Origin: Actinobacillus sp. GY-402
Lineage (GTDB): Bacteria; Pseudomonadota; Gammaproteobacteria; Enterobacterales; Pasteurellaceae
DNA length: 64,000 bases
Direction: 5' to 3'
Assembly: GCF_014843355.1 (NCBI RefSeq)
Contig: NZ_CP062137.1
Span: 1,550,001 to 1,614,000 of the forward strand
Below, piece by piece: positions 9,888 to 19,398 of this stretch. The stretch's first letter is position 1; the number at the start of each line of letters is the position of its first letter. The notes under the pieces are model-generated. The model saw only the letters and a program-made list of their open reading frames with translations, was not told the origin of the DNA and did no database searches. Position numbers and translations under genes: made by a program.

Positions 9888-10145
9888 CTAATTTAATACG
9901 TTCAGAACGCGATCACGCGCCCATTTCGCTTTATCGTAGGTTTTAATGGTTAACGCATGAATTTCACCGGTTTGAAAATATGACATCAGCGGCGCATAAA
10001 TCGTTTGTTGTTGTTTAATGCGCGACAATTTTGCGATATCGTCATTTACCACGATGACGCTGAAATGCGCGTCTTCGCCTTGCGCATACACTTCATCAAG
10101 ATTAAGGGATTCTTTTAAAATACGTTCGATTTCTTGCGGTTCCAT
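9888..10145 (-). CDS. ibaG: BolA-family protein IbaG
   Basis: This 85-residue BolA/YrbA protein is associated with iron-sulfur cluster trafficking through monothiol glutaredoxins. ALTIKTYDKAKWARD holds the C-terminal BolA region; HFSVIVVND is the core strand. The start MEPQEIERIL at 10145 fits family length better than the upstream in-frame ATG, which would overlap mlaB. The gene sits between mlaB and murA as in E. coli. Confidence 0.9.
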   Translation of the reverse strand: MEPQEIERILKESLNLDEVYAQGEDAHFSVIVVNDDIAKLSRIKQQQTIYAPLMSYFQTGEIHALTIKTYDKAKWARDRVLNVLN

Positions 10146-10165
10146 TCCAGAATTCCGTTGTAAGG

Positions 10166-10516
10166 TTAATGAGTTTGAAGAAAACCACTCAGCCACTGAT
10201 CTAAATCAAACAGTTCGGCCAGGGTAAGTAACTGTGAAGGCGCATGTTCAATGGTCAGAGTTTTATCCGGCTCCTGAACCCGGCGCACTTGATGAATGAG
10301 ATCACAAAGCAGCGCAAAACCCGCACTATCCATTCGAGTAATCGTTGATAAATCAAAAATTACGTTTTGGCGAGCAATTTGCTTGTCCGATAAAACGGCA
10401 AAACGCTGCTGCCACAAAGGCAACAACGTATCGCGCGAAAGCTCTCCAATTAATCGGAGAGCCATTCTATCATCATTTTGCGCTGTCGACCACGTGAGTT
10501 TTTCAGCTTGCGTCAT
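10166..10516 (-). CDS. mlaB: Mla phospholipid transport STAS-domain subunit
   Basis: This cytoplasmic STAS-domain protein binds MlaF and is needed for a stable MlaFEDB inner-membrane complex. The 116 residues include the STAS core with FDLSTITRMDSAGFALLCDL, where the conserved Asp-Ser pair of the anti-sigma-antagonist loop is visible. It starts 4 bases after mlaC ends. The length is slightly greater than E. coli MlaB (97). Confidence 0.9.
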   Translation of the reverse strand: MTQAEKLTWSTAQNDDRMALRLIGELSRDTLLPLWQQRFAVLSDKQIARQNVIFDLSTITRMDSAGFALLCDLIHQVRRVQEPDKTLTIEHAPSQLLTLAELFDLDQWLSGFLQTH

Positions 10517-10520
10517 AATA

Positions 10521-11153
10521 TTATTTTTTGCTAAAAGTGACCGGAACGGCCGCTGCTTTCTGTACTTGCGCGGTTAAAGCGTCGATACCTTCTTTACGCA
10601 AAATGTTGCTCCATTCCTGTTTTTTGGTTTCAACCATGCTCACGCCTTCCGCCGTCATATCATAAACCTGCCATTGTCCGGTTTTACTGTTTTTACGCCA
10701 TTGGAAAGTAAGATTCAGCGGTTGCGCCTGGATCAGTTTTACCTTGACGCTGGCCTGACTGTCACCGTTTAATTGAGCTTTCTGAACTTGTACGTCTTGT
10801 CCGTTGTACATGGTTAACGCCTGAGCATAAGCCTGTTCGATAAATTTATCGAAAGCGGCAAAGAACGTTTCGCGCTGCTGCGGCGTGGTCGAACGGAAAT
10901 ACTGTCCCAATACTAACGATCCCGCATAATTGACATGCACATAAGGCATTAAATCGTTACGCACGATATTTTTCAGCATATTCGGATTGGATTTGATTGC
11001 CGCGTTATTGGATTTCAAATCGGCAAACAACTTATCCGCCGCCCGCTGCGTTAATTCATAAGGACCTTCCGCCGCCGTCACGGTTTGCACGGCCAAAAGT
11101 GCGGTCGCCAATACGACCATTTTTGATAACCACGTTTTAAATAAAAGCTTCAT
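10521..11153 (-). CDS. mlaC: Periplasmic phospholipid-binding protein of the Mla pathway
   Basis: MlaC ferries phospholipids between the outer-membrane MlaA complex and MlaD. The 210 residues begin with a signal peptide (about MVVLATALLAVQTVTAAEGP) in which a USS encodes ATALLA. The Tol-Tgs2 superfamily body includes VNYAGSLVLGQYFRSTTPQQ and the conserved LTFQWRKNSKTGQWQVYDM stretch. The order mlaF-E-D-C-B matches E. coli. Confidence 0.95.
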   Translation of the reverse strand: MKLLFKTWLSKMVVLATALLAVQTVTAAEGPYELTQRAADKLFADLKSNNAAIKSNPNMLKNIVRNDLMPYVHVNYAGSLVLGQYFRSTTPQQRETFFAAFDKFIEQAYAQALTMYNGQDVQVQKAQLNGDSQASVKVKLIQAQPLNLTFQWRKNSKTGQWQVYDMTAEGVSMVETKKQEWSNILRKEGIDALTAQVQKAAAVPVTFSKK

Positions 11154-11185
11154 GATTACTCCTAAACTTTGCTTTCCTAATAAAA

Positions 11186-11692
11186 TTACTGAGCCGCCGG
11201 CGTTTCGCCCGTCGCTCCGTCTTTTTTGTCCTTATCGCCGTACAGGAACTGACCGATAAGATCTTCCAACACCATCGCCGATTTGGTATCTACAATTTTG
11301 CTTCCCTCTTTCAGCATGGCGGTTTCACCGTCATCAAAACCCACATTCAAAGAAATATACTGCTCGCCTAGCAATCCCGAAGTTTTAATGGAAAGTGAGC
11401 TGTTGTCGGGGATTTGATTGTATTCTTCATTCACCGCAATCGTCACTTGCGGCAAATAAGTTTTTTCGTCCAACGAAATGTCCGTTACACGACCAATCAC
11501 CACGCCGCCCACTTTCATCGGCGCACGAACTTTAAGACCGCCGATATTATCGAAAGTTGCAGTGATATGATAGGATTTTGTTTCGTTAAACCCTTGCACG
11601 TTGGCGACTTTCAGGCACATAAACACTAAGGCCGCAATACCCAGCAATAAGAAAAAACCTACCCAGAATTCATATTTAATTGTTTGTCGCAT
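11186..11692 (-). CDS. mlaD: Mla MCE-domain protein anchored in the inner membrane
   Basis: MlaD forms a hexameric periplasmic ring on the MlaFEB transporter and contacts MlaC. The 168 residues show one N-terminal membrane segment (FWVGFFLLLGIAALVFMCL), an MCE domain (ATFDNIGGLKVRAPMKVGGVVIGRV) and a hydrophobic helix (AMVLEDLIGQFLYG). A 106-base gap separates it from mlaE; the rest of the operon is tightly packed. Confidence 0.96.
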   Translation of the reverse strand: MRQTIKYEFWVGFFLLLGIAALVFMCLKVANVQGFNETKSYHITATFDNIGGLKVRAPMKVGGVVIGRVTDISLDEKTYLPQVTIAVNEEYNQIPDNSSLSIKTSGLLGEQYISLNVGFDDGETAMLKEGSKIVDTKSAMVLEDLIGQFLYGDKDKKDGATGETPAAQ

Positions 11693-11798
11693 AATTTTTT
11701 AACCTAATTTTTAACTATTCCGCACGGGCTTGCCAGCCCCAAAAAAACTGTTCCGTTTTTGACCGCACTTTTACGCCGCAAAGCCGATCCGATTTTTA

Positions 11799-12578
11799 TC
11801 AACCGCCGAACATGATGGCGGTCAATACAAAGTCTAATCCCAATACCAATAAGGAGGCGTGCACCACGGTTTGAGTCGTCGCCTGACTGATGCCTTCCGC
11901 GGTCGGCACGCAGTCGTACCCGTTAAACAACGCCACCCATACGACGGTGAACGCAAAAACCAGACTTTTAATAAACCCGTAAACCAAATCTTTGGTGGCG
12001 ACCGCATTTTGCATCACCGACCAAAAACTGCCGCCGTCTATGCCCTTCCAGTCCACGCCGATTAAGGAACCGCCAATCACGCCCACCGCCGTAAACAGCA
12101 CGGCTAAAATCGGCATGGCAATCACACCCGCCCAAAAACGCGGGGCAATCACACGTCGGAGTGGATCCACCGCCATCATTTCCAAACTGGAAAGCTGTTC
12201 CGTCGCTTTCATCAGACCGATTTCGGCCGTCAACGCAGAACCCGCCCGACCGGCGAATAAAAGCGCAGTCACCACCGGCCCTAATTCGCGCAATAACGCC
12301 AATGCCACCAGCTGACCGACGTTCGCTTCCGCCGCGAAATCTACCAGTACGACATAACCTTGCAAACCCAGCACCATGCCGATAAAAAAGCCCGACATCA
12401 AAATAATCAGCAAAGATTGGACGCCAAGCACATGCAACTGTTTAAGCAGTAACGGCGTGTGCTTGCGAAATTGCGGTTTGCCCACCAGCGCGCCGAACAA
12501 CATAAAGCCCGAACGTCCGAGCGCCTGCACGGATTTGATGGCGGCCGCACCGAAGTCAGAGATTAATTTCACAATCAT
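11799..12578 (-). CDS. mlaE: Mla phospholipid ABC transporter permease
   Basis: This 259-residue inner-membrane permease of the MlaE/YrbE family has about five membrane segments. Typical stretches are [41 protein letters not shown] and the C-terminal [14 protein letters not shown]. It overlaps mlaF by 4 bases, so the two are translationally coupled. A single USS lies in the gap after it. Confidence 0.96.
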   Translation of the reverse strand: MIVKLISDFGAAAIKSVQALGRSGFMLFGALVGKPQFRKHTPLLLKQLHVLGVQSLLIILMSGFFIGMVLGLQGYVVLVDFAAEANVGQLVALALLRELGPVVTALLFAGRAGSALTAEIGLMKATEQLSSLEMMAVDPLRRVIAPRFWAGVIAMPILAVLFTAVGVIGGSLIGVDWKGIDGGSFWSVMQNAVATKDLVYGFIKSLVFAFTVVWVALFNGYDCVPTAEGISQATTQTVVHASLLVLGLDFVLTAIMFGG

Positions 12579-13372
12579 TGGAACAAATCCCCCAAATAAT
12601 CATCGGCGGGATAATGAAAACGCACGGGGCCGTCCTCTTTCCCTTGAATAAACTGCACCACTTGCGGATCTTCGCTTTTCAGTAAATCCGCCGGTTTGCC
12701 TTCCGCCACCACACGTTTATTCGCAATAATGTAAGCGTAATCGGCAATGCTCAATACTTCCTGCACATCGTGGGAAACTACGATAGAGGTCAGATTCAAC
12801 GCTTCGTTCAAACGTTTGATTAAGCTGATAATCACGCCCATGCTGATGGGATCCTGACCGGTAAAGGGTTCGTCATACATGATTAATTCAGGATCCAGCG
12901 CAATGGTTCGCGCCAAAGCCGCACGTCGCGCCATGCCGCCCGACAATTCCGACGGCATTAAATCCGCCGCACCGCGCAATCCCACGGCTTCCAGTTTCAT
13001 CAGCACCATTTTACGGATAATGGATTCCGGCAAGCGGGTATGTTCGCGAATGGGAAACGCCACGTTCTCAAAGGTCGAAATATCGGTAAACAAGGCGCCA
13101 GACTGAAACAGCATTCCCATGCGTTGACGGGTTTTATACAATTCCGAGCGGGACATTTTGCAAATATCGACGCCTTCGAACAGAATTTCACCATGTTCCG
13201 GGTGCAGTTGCCCGCCAATCAGTTTTAACAGCGTGGTTTTACCAATTCCCGACGGCCCCATAATTGCCGTGATCTTGCCTTTTTCCACGCGCAAATTGAG
13301 GTTGTCGTAAATGGTTCGTTCACCACGTTTGAACGTGAGATTGTTCACTTCAATCAGTGTGTTCTCACTCAT
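12575..13372 (-). CDS. mlaF: Mla phospholipid ABC transporter ATPase
   Basis: This is the cytoplasmic ATPase of the Mla complex, which maintains lipid asymmetry of the outer membrane. The 265 residues contain Walker A ([12 protein letters not shown]), signature ([13 protein letters not shown]), Walker B ([12 protein letters not shown]) and the switch His (VVSHDV). The unusual C-terminal tail ([15 protein letters not shown]) is a MlaF feature used for dimer contacts. It is the first gene of the mla-ibaG-murA series. Confidence 0.96.
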   Translation of the reverse strand: MSENTLIEVNNLTFKRGERTIYDNLNLRVEKGKITAIMGPSGIGKTTLLKLIGGQLHPEHGEILFEGVDICKMSRSELYKTRQRMGMLFQSGALFTDISTFENVAFPIREHTRLPESIIRKMVLMKLEAVGLRGAADLMPSELSGGMARRAALARTIALDPELIMYDEPFTGQDPISMGVIISLIKRLNEALNLTSIVVSHDVQEVLSIADYAYIIANKRVVAEGKPADLLKSEDPQVVQFIQGKEDGPVRFHYPADDYLGDLFQ

Positions 13373-13537
13373 TGTAATTTTCCATTTAATTTTCTCAAAA
13401 ATAAAAGGCGGATTCTGTCAAACCCACCTGTTTGCCCTTGTATTTATACGAACGCATTTAAATTATAGACTGTCAAAATGCCGAAATGTTCGCCGCAGTA
13501 AAAAACCTTCATTTTTTTGACCGCACTTTTATTCCGC

Positions 13538-15244
13538 TTACGCCCCGATTACGGCAAAACTAATCTGTTCCAGCAAACGTTTATACAAATTGGTGGCATC
13601 GTTCGGACCGGCTTTAATTTCAATCACTGTCGCTTCTTTGCGCATATACGCCTGTTTCAGCACGGAACCCAAATCCGCCCAGGTGTAAGGGCGGGCGTAT
13701 TTGAGATCGAAAACCGACGCTGCTTCCGCAAAACCGAGATTATGCGGCAGCCGATAATAAGCATTTTTCGCATCGGCATCCACCGGCAGCATATCGAAAA
13801 TTGCACCGCCGTTATTATTAATCACAAACAGCACGAACGGCTGCGTCACTTTTTTCAGTAACGCCAAAGAATTCAAATCATGCAGCGCGGACATATCGCC
13901 AATCACGGCAGCAACCGCTTGATTCGCGCCGATGCCGACGCCGACGGCGGTGGCGATTAAACCGTCGATGCCGCTGGCGCCGCGATTGGTATAAATCGGA
14001 TAATTTTCGGTACGCTTGGTTAAGGCGTCCACTAACCGCACAAATAAACTGTTGCCGAGGAATAAGGCCGCATTTTTCGGAAACGCCCGTTCAATGTGAT
14101 GAGCCAACGAGGCTTCGTTCAAACTGCCGCCCACTTGTTGTTCGATGAAACTGGCGCAGAAATTCGATAACGCCACCGCTTCCAGCAGCCAAGGTTTTTG
14201 TCGCAACGGCGGATGGGCGCGCAGCCATAAATGCGCTTTGGCGTTAAAACGGGTTTGAATGTGGTGATAAGGATCAATCCGCTTCGGCGATTCGTCCACC
14301 AGCCAAAACTCGCCTTTAAAATCCGATAAAAACTGATTAATGCGTTTGCTGACAAAATGCGAACCCAGTTGAACCACCAAATCCGCCTGCAATAATTTTT
14401 CCCGCACGGTTTTGTTGGCAAGCCAGATGTCGGCGTAAGGCAACGTCGGTTCCACGCCGGATTGCACGTCGGTTAACAGCACCCAGCCCATGGTTTCCAC
14501 CCAAAGTTTCAGACCCATGCCGTGCCCTTGCGGTAATTTGCCCGCCACAATCACACCGCGCTTGGTGCGCCAGTCGTCCCAATGTTCGTGCATTAACACT
14601 TCCAGCTGCGGTTCCTGATATTCCGCCCATTTTTTGTTTTGTCCTAACCAGCGACGAACCGGCCCCAGCCAGACGTGTTCGTCAATTTCGTTCACATCGG
14701 CTTCATATAAAGGCTCGGCGAAAGGCGCATTGATATGCACCACGCCTTTCTCTACCAACTGGCGATGACAAGCCTGATCCAACGTGGAAATCAGCCATTT
14801 CGCGGCGTAACTCTGACTCGGTTTCGGTAAATTCACGGTCGCGACAGGATAATGCGCGAACATATTTTCCTGCAAAATCGCCTGATTGGCTCCGCATTCC
14901 AATAATTCGGGCGGACGATCCGCCGTTAAGACGATCAGTTTTTCACCGCTTTGACGCGCTTCCACAATCGCCGGATATAAATTGGCCGCCGCCGTGCCGG
15001 ACGTTACAATCACCGCCACCGGCGAATTGGAGGATTTCGCCATGCCTAAGGCTAAAAAACCCAAACCTCGCTCATCAAAATGGGTATGGCAATGCACTTT
15101 GCCGCGTTCCTGTAAACGGACGGCTTCAAGAGTTAACGGGGTTGAACGCGATCCCGGCGCGATACACACGTGTTTCACGTTATGACGAACCAAAGTTTCC
15201 AAAATCACTTTTGACCAACAACGGTTAAAGGTGCTGATTGACAT
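13538..15244 (-). CDS. menD: Menaquinone synthesis enzyme SEPHCHC synthase
   Basis: MenD is a thiamine-diphosphate enzyme joining isochorismate with 2-oxoglutarate-derived succinic semialdehyde. The 568 residues begin MSISTFNRCWSKVILETL. The ATG at 15244 is preferred over an upstream in-frame start that would run far into menF. CIAPGSRSTPLTLEA is the MenD N-terminal signature; IGDMSALHDLNSLALL with VINNNGG is the ThDP/Mg motif. It starts 2 bases after the menF stop, so the two genes form one unit. Menaquinone points to anaerobic respiration with fumarate or similar acceptors. Confidence 0.96.
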   Translation of the reverse strand: MSISTFNRCWSKVILETLVRHNVKHVCIAPGSRSTPLTLEAVRLQERGKVHCHTHFDERGLGFLALGMAKSSNSPVAVIVTSGTAAANLYPAIVEARQSGEKLIVLTADRPPELLECGANQAILQENMFAHYPVATVNLPKPSQSYAAKWLISTLDQACHRQLVEKGVVHINAPFAEPLYEADVNEIDEHVWLGPVRRWLGQNKKWAEYQEPQLEVLMHEHWDDWRTKRGVIVAGKLPQGHGMGLKLWVETMGWVLLTDVQSGVEPTLPYADIWLANKTVREKLLQADLVVQLGSHFVSKRINQFLSDFKGEFWLVDESPKRIDPYHHIQTRFNAKAHLWLRAHPPLRQKPWLLEAVALSNFCASFIEQQVGGSLNEASLAHHIERAFPKNAALFLGNSLFVRLVDALTKRTENYPIYTNRGASGIDGLIATAVGVGIGANQAVAAVIGDMSALHDLNSLALLKKVTQPFVLFVINNNGGAIFDMLPVDADAKNAYYRLPHNLGFAEAASVFDLKYARPYTWADLGSVLKQAYMRKEATVIEIKAGPNDATNLYKRLLEQISFAVIGA

Positions 15245-15246
15245 AG

Positions 15247-16527
15247 TTACTCTCCGTGATGTGTTAATAAGGTTAATAAGCCCGAGGCTTTGCGTTCTAT
15301 TTCCCGCCATTCTAACAGGGGGACGGAACCCGCCACAATGCCCGCGCCGGCAAAAACGCGGATTTTATTCGATTCAATAAAGGCGGAACGAATAGTTACG
15401 CAGAATTCGCTGTGATTTTTGGTCATAACGCCCAATGTTCCCGCATACCAAGTGCGGTCAAAATTTTCCGTGTTTTTTAAAAAATCCAACGCTTTTTTTT
15501 GCGGCAAACCGGAAACCGCCGCGGTGGGATGAATCGCTTGTAAACAAGCGGCGTCGGAAAACTGCGGTTTTAATTCCGCCTGAATCCGACGACGCAAATG
15601 TTGCACGCGGCGAAGCTGTTTCAACCCCACTTCGCCCACATCCAGCCGCCGGACATAATTTGCTAAGTTATCACAAATATCCTGAACCACCAGCAGATTT
15701 TCGTTGTCATTTTTCGGATCGCTCAGTAACCATGCGGCTTCCCGCTGATTTTGAATCGGATCTTCGCTCATGGCGGCGGTACCGGCTAACGCTTCCGTTT
15801 GAATAGAACCGTTGTGCCGGGCAAACAGACGTTCCGGCGTCGATCCCACAAAAGTCCGCTGCGGATTTTCCGCGTATAAAAAATGATAACATCCGGTATT
15901 TTGCTTTTCGCTTTCGGCTAAAAAATCTTTACCGTCAATGGGATTTGACGCAACAAAACAGGTTTCGTTCGCCAGAACGACTTTGGTGAAATCTCCGCGC
16001 TCAATGGCGTCGACCGCTTTTTGCACCCAGGCGCGCCAGCGGTTTTCATCCGCTTTTTGCGTATCGATTCGCAACGGTTGCCGCACCGGCGAAAGTGCGG
16101 TCGAATTTGACAACGTTTTTATCGCATCCAGCGCCGCCCGGCGTTCGCTTTGCGGGTTTTGTGCGCCGTCCGCATAAAGCGTGGCGTACAGTTTGTTATC
16201 CGTCTGTTCCAATACCATTCGCGGCAACCAGAATGTCGCCCGTTTATCAAAGGTTAATCCGCCCACTACAAGCAAATCCGTTTGCCGGACAAATTCCTGC
16301 GCCGAAATCTCGCTGGAAAACGACCGCACTTTACCGATAGCGGCAATGCAGCGGGCGCTGTCGCGAAAATTCAAATAATATTGCGGGAACGTCGCCTGCC
16401 CTTTCAGCCACGGCAACAGCGAACCGACTGCCGGCATTTCCGCCCGAAATGCGGTGATCGTCGGAGATTGCGGGGTGAACGGGTGCGTTTTGACTTGTTC
16501 TGACAACGCGTGCTGTAATTGTTCCAT
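15247..16527 (-). CDS. menF: Isochorismate synthase (menaquinone pathway)
   Basis: MenF converts chorismate to isochorismate, the entry step of menaquinone synthesis. The 426 residues carry the chorismate-binding fold: FVGSTPERLFARHN, TEALAGTAAMSEDP, LVVQDICDNLANYVRRL, IHPTAAVSGLPQKKAL and FAGAGIVAGSVPLLEWREIERK. The same fold occurs in salicylate and enterobactin enzymes; adjacency to menD settles the role. Its upstream region is divergent from alaA across a 151-base gap containing a USS. Confidence 0.95.
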   Translation of the reverse strand: MEQLQHALSEQVKTHPFTPQSPTITAFRAEMPAVGSLLPWLKGQATFPQYYLNFRDSARCIAAIGKVRSFSSEISAQEFVRQTDLLVVGGLTFDKRATFWLPRMVLEQTDNKLYATLYADGAQNPQSERRAALDAIKTLSNSTALSPVRQPLRIDTQKADENRWRAWVQKAVDAIERGDFTKVVLANETCFVASNPIDGKDFLAESEKQNTGCYHFLYAENPQRTFVGSTPERLFARHNGSIQTEALAGTAAMSEDPIQNQREAAWLLSDPKNDNENLLVVQDICDNLANYVRRLDVGEVGLKQLRRVQHLRRRIQAELKPQFSDAACLQAIHPTAAVSGLPQKKALDFLKNTENFDRTWYAGTLGVMTKNHSEFCVTIRSAFIESNKIRVFAGAGIVAGSVPLLEWREIERKASGLLTLLTHHGE

Positions 16528-16678
16528 TTGCCTGCGACAGAGGTTAATCCATAAAAATGGCGGCTATTTTACCGCAAATAAAAAAATTTTTTTAGCAAAT
16601 CTTTTATTCCGCCCGAAATGGGGGTAAAGTGCGGTTAATTTTCCGCAAGTTTTTTATTTCAGTAGTAAGGAACGTTCA

Positions 16679-17893
16679 ATGACTTTTTTTCCTAAATCCG
16701 ACAAACTCGAGCACGTTTGTTACGATATTCGCGGTCCCGTTCATCAGGAAGCGTTACGCCTTGAAGAAGAAGGTAACAAAATTTTAAAACTTAACATCGG
16801 TAATACGGCAGCATTCGGTTTTGAAGCGCCTGACGAGGTGCTGGTGGATATTATGCGCAATATCGCCACTTCGCAGGGTTATTGCGACTCGAAAGGTTTA
16901 TATTCGGCGCGTAAAGCGATTGTGCAATATTATCAGTCCAAAGGCATTATGGGCGCGACGGTGAACGACGTATATATCGGCAACGGGGCGTCGGAACTGA
17001 TTACGATGTCCATGCAGGCATTATTAAACAATGACGACGAAGTGTTGGTGCCGATGCCGGATTATCCGTTATGGACGGCCGCCGTTACCTTGGCCGGCGG
17101 TAAAGCGGTGCATTATTTATGTGATGAAGAACAGGATTGGTTTCCGTCCATTGAAGATATTAAATCCAAAGTCACGCCGCGAACCAAAGCGATTGTAATC
17201 ATTAACCCTAACAATCCGACAGGCGCCGTTTACAGCAAGGAACTGTTGGAAGACATCGTGGAAGTGGCGCGCCAGAACGATTTGTTGATTTTTGCCGATG
17301 AAATTTACGATAAAATCACTTACGACGATGCGGTGCATTACCATATTGCGGCACTGGCGCCCGATTTACTCACGATTACTCTGAACGGCTTATCCAAAGC
17401 TTACCGCGTATGCGGCTTCCGTCAGGGTTGGATGATTTTAAACGGTCCGAAAGCGCGGGCAAAAGGTTATATCGAAGGGTTGGATATGATTGCGTCCATG
17501 CGTTTATGCGCGAATGTGCCGATGCAGCACGCGATTCAAACCGCATTGGGCGGCTATCAAAGTATTAATGAATTTATTGTGCCGGGCGGGCGCTTATATG
17601 ATCAACGGGAACGCGCTTATCAGCTGTTAAACGACATTCCGGGCGTCAGTTGCGTAAAACCGAAAGGAGCGTTATACATGTTCCCGAAAATCGATATTGA
17701 ACGGTTCAATATTTATGACGACGAAAAAATGGTGCTGGATTTATTGCGTCAGGAAAAAGTGCTGCTGGTACACGGTCGCGGTTTTAACTGGCATAAACCG
17801 GATCATTTCCGATTGGTCTTTCTGCCGCATATTCAAACACTGGACGACGCACTGAGTAAATTTGCCCGTTTCTTAAGAAACTACCGCCAATAA
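16679..17893 (+). CDS. alaA: Glutamate-pyruvate aminotransferase AlaA
   Basis: This PLP aminotransferase (class I, YfbQ/AlaA type) makes alanine from pyruvate and glutamate. The 404 residues match E. coli AlaA (405). LNIGNTAAFGFEAPDEV is characteristic of the subgroup, IINPNNPTGAVY and FADEIYDKI are fold motifs, and the PLP lysine lies in LNGLSKAYRVCGFRQGWM. It is monocistronic and ends at a strong hairpin. AGTAAGGAACGTTCA precedes the ATG. Confidence 0.95.
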   Translation: MTFFPKSDKLEHVCYDIRGPVHQEALRLEEEGNKILKLNIGNTAAFGFEAPDEVLVDIMRNIATSQGYCDSKGLYSARKAIVQYYQSKGIMGATVNDVYIGNGASELITMSMQALLNNDDEVLVPMPDYPLWTAAVTLAGGKAVHYLCDEEQDWFPSIEDIKSKVTPRTKAIVIINPNNPTGAVYSKELLEDIVEVARQNDLLIFADEIYDKITYDDAVHYHIAALAPDLLTITLNGLSKAYRVCGFRQGWMILNGPKARAKGYIEGLDMIASMRLCANVPMQHAIQTALGGYQSINEFIVPGGRLYDQRERAYQLLNDIPGVSCVKPKGALYMFPKIDIERFNIYDDEKMVLDLLRQEKVLLVHGRGFNWHKPDHFRLVFLPHIQTLDDALSKFARFLRNYRQ

Positions 17894-17912
17894 GCGGAAT
17901 CAATATAAGGTA

Positions 17913-17940
17913 AAAAAGCATCGATTGATGCTTTTTATTT
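17913..17940. terminator. Bidirectional terminator between alaA and cpxA
   Basis: A 10-bp perfect stem (AAAAAGCATC / GATGCTTTTT) with a 4-base loop has T runs on both strands. It lies between two convergent genes. Confidence 0.9.
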
Positions 17941-17953
17941 TGCCTGAATAACG

Positions 17954-19378
17954 TTATTTCTCCGTCGCAAGCGGCAACTCCATTACAATCCGTAAACCGC
18001 CGAAAGGACTTTTTTCCGCCCAAACCCGACCCTGATGCTGCTGCACGGTATTGACGACAATCGCTAATCCTAAGCCGGTTCCTCCGGTCGTTCGGGTGCG
18101 CGCCTCATCAACACGATAAAAAGGTTTAAAGATTCGCTCATATTCCTGTTCCGATACGCCGGCGCCGTTGTCGTCCACAATAATCATCATAAGATCGCTT
18201 TTCTTCAGCGTCATCAACGCGACAATTTTATTATTCGTATACTTTAATGCGTTCCGCAAAATATTTTCCAACGCACTGGCTAAGGCTTCTTTATCGCCTA
18301 AGATTAAATAGCGTTCGGGATGTTTAATTAATTGAATAAAAGTAAAATCGATCTTGCGATGTTCCGCTTCGAATTCGGCATCTTCAATCACTTCATTCCA
18401 GATGGAATCGACGGTCAGGTAATCCCGTTCCAATTGCAAACGTAACTGGTTTCTGGAAAGCAACAACAAATCGTTGATCATTTTATCTAAACGTTCGGAT
18501 TCCATCTCAATCCGCTTGGTTTCCGGATATTCGCCCACGCGACGACGCAATAAGGCCACTGCCAACTGCAAACGGGTTAACGGCGTACGCAGCTCATGAG
18601 AAATCGAGGAAACCAATCGTTGATGGGTATCCAATAATTCCGCCAACGAGGTGGTCATATGGTTTAAACTCTTTCCTACCTGGCGTAATTCAATCGGTCC
18701 TTTATTCTCCAAATCGGGATTGGTAACAAACTGCCCGAGAGAAACCAATTCCGCCGCCTGTCTGAAACGCCTGATAGGTATACCGATTCTCCACGCCAAC
18801 AGCAACAATACGGGCGTAGAGGCTAACGCAATAATCAACATAACCAGAAACGGATGAGCGAACAAATAAGAAAGAAAGACAAGATGCGTATCCACCGGAG
18901 AGACGAAATACATTAAATAAGCCACATCCTTAGGCTCATTATGTTCATTAATAAGATTCACGTTAACGGAAAAAGGCCCGACAATGCGTCTTTCATTAAC
19001 CACCTGTACCATTGGATTGGAAAAATCGTTAGAACGAAAAATAAAATTCTGAACATCAGGATATTCGTCGGCCGAAGTTCCCGCAATTTCTTTCGTATCC
19101 GGATTAAACAATACGGCATGTAAATCACTTGTTTCTTCAGTAGGCAGCGAATTTTTGGCAAATCCTAAAATACGATAGATTTGATTTGTCCGGTAAACGG
19201 AAAGAATTTGTTTGTGATAGGCACGCAACTCCTCACTTTCCAGTTTCTCGGGCCCATGGCTGTCCAGAAAGTGCAAAAGAACGAATGTAATACTCAAGGT
19301 GGTAAAAATAACCAGCCAAAACGACGCAAGCAACTGAAAGGAAAGGCGATTAATGCGTCGATAAAAAAAGGAAAGCAA
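17954..19378 (-). CDS. cpxA: Envelope-stress sensor histidine kinase CpxA
   Basis: This inner-membrane sensor kinase of the Cpx system has 474 residues. They show a first membrane segment (about 13-37), a periplasmic sensor domain to about 170, a second membrane segment (LVMLIIALASTPVLLLLAWRI), HAMP, the H box with phospho-accepting His (SSISHELRTPLTRLQL) and the ATPase boxes (NILRNALKYTNN, GGTGLGLAIV). Translation appears to begin at TTG, preceded by the strong site AAGGCGGAAG; no suitable ATG is nearby. It lies 20 bases after cpxR. No cpxP-like gene is present in the window. Confidence 0.93.
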   Translation of the reverse strand: MLSFFYRRINRLSFQLLASFWLVIFTTLSITFVLLHFLDSHGPEKLESEELRAYHKQILSVYRTNQIYRILGFAKNSLPTEETSDLHAVLFNPDTKEIAGTSADEYPDVQNFIFRSNDFSNPMVQVVNERRIVGPFSVNVNLINEHNEPKDVAYLMYFVSPVDTHLVFLSYLFAHPFLVMLIIALASTPVLLLLAWRIGIPIRRFRQAAELVSLGQFVTNPDLENKGPIELRQVGKSLNHMTTSLAELLDTHQRLVSSISHELRTPLTRLQLAVALLRRRVGEYPETKRIEMESERLDKMINDLLLLSRNQLRLQLERDYLTVDSIWNEVIEDAEFEAEHRKIDFTFIQLIKHPERYLILGDKEALASALENILRNALKYTNNKIVALMTLKKSDLMMIIVDDNGAGVSEQEYERIFKPFYRVDEARTRTTGGTGLGLAIVVNTVQQHQGRVWAEKSPFGGLRIVMELPLATEK

Positions 19379-19398
19379 GACTTCCGCCTTATTATTCG

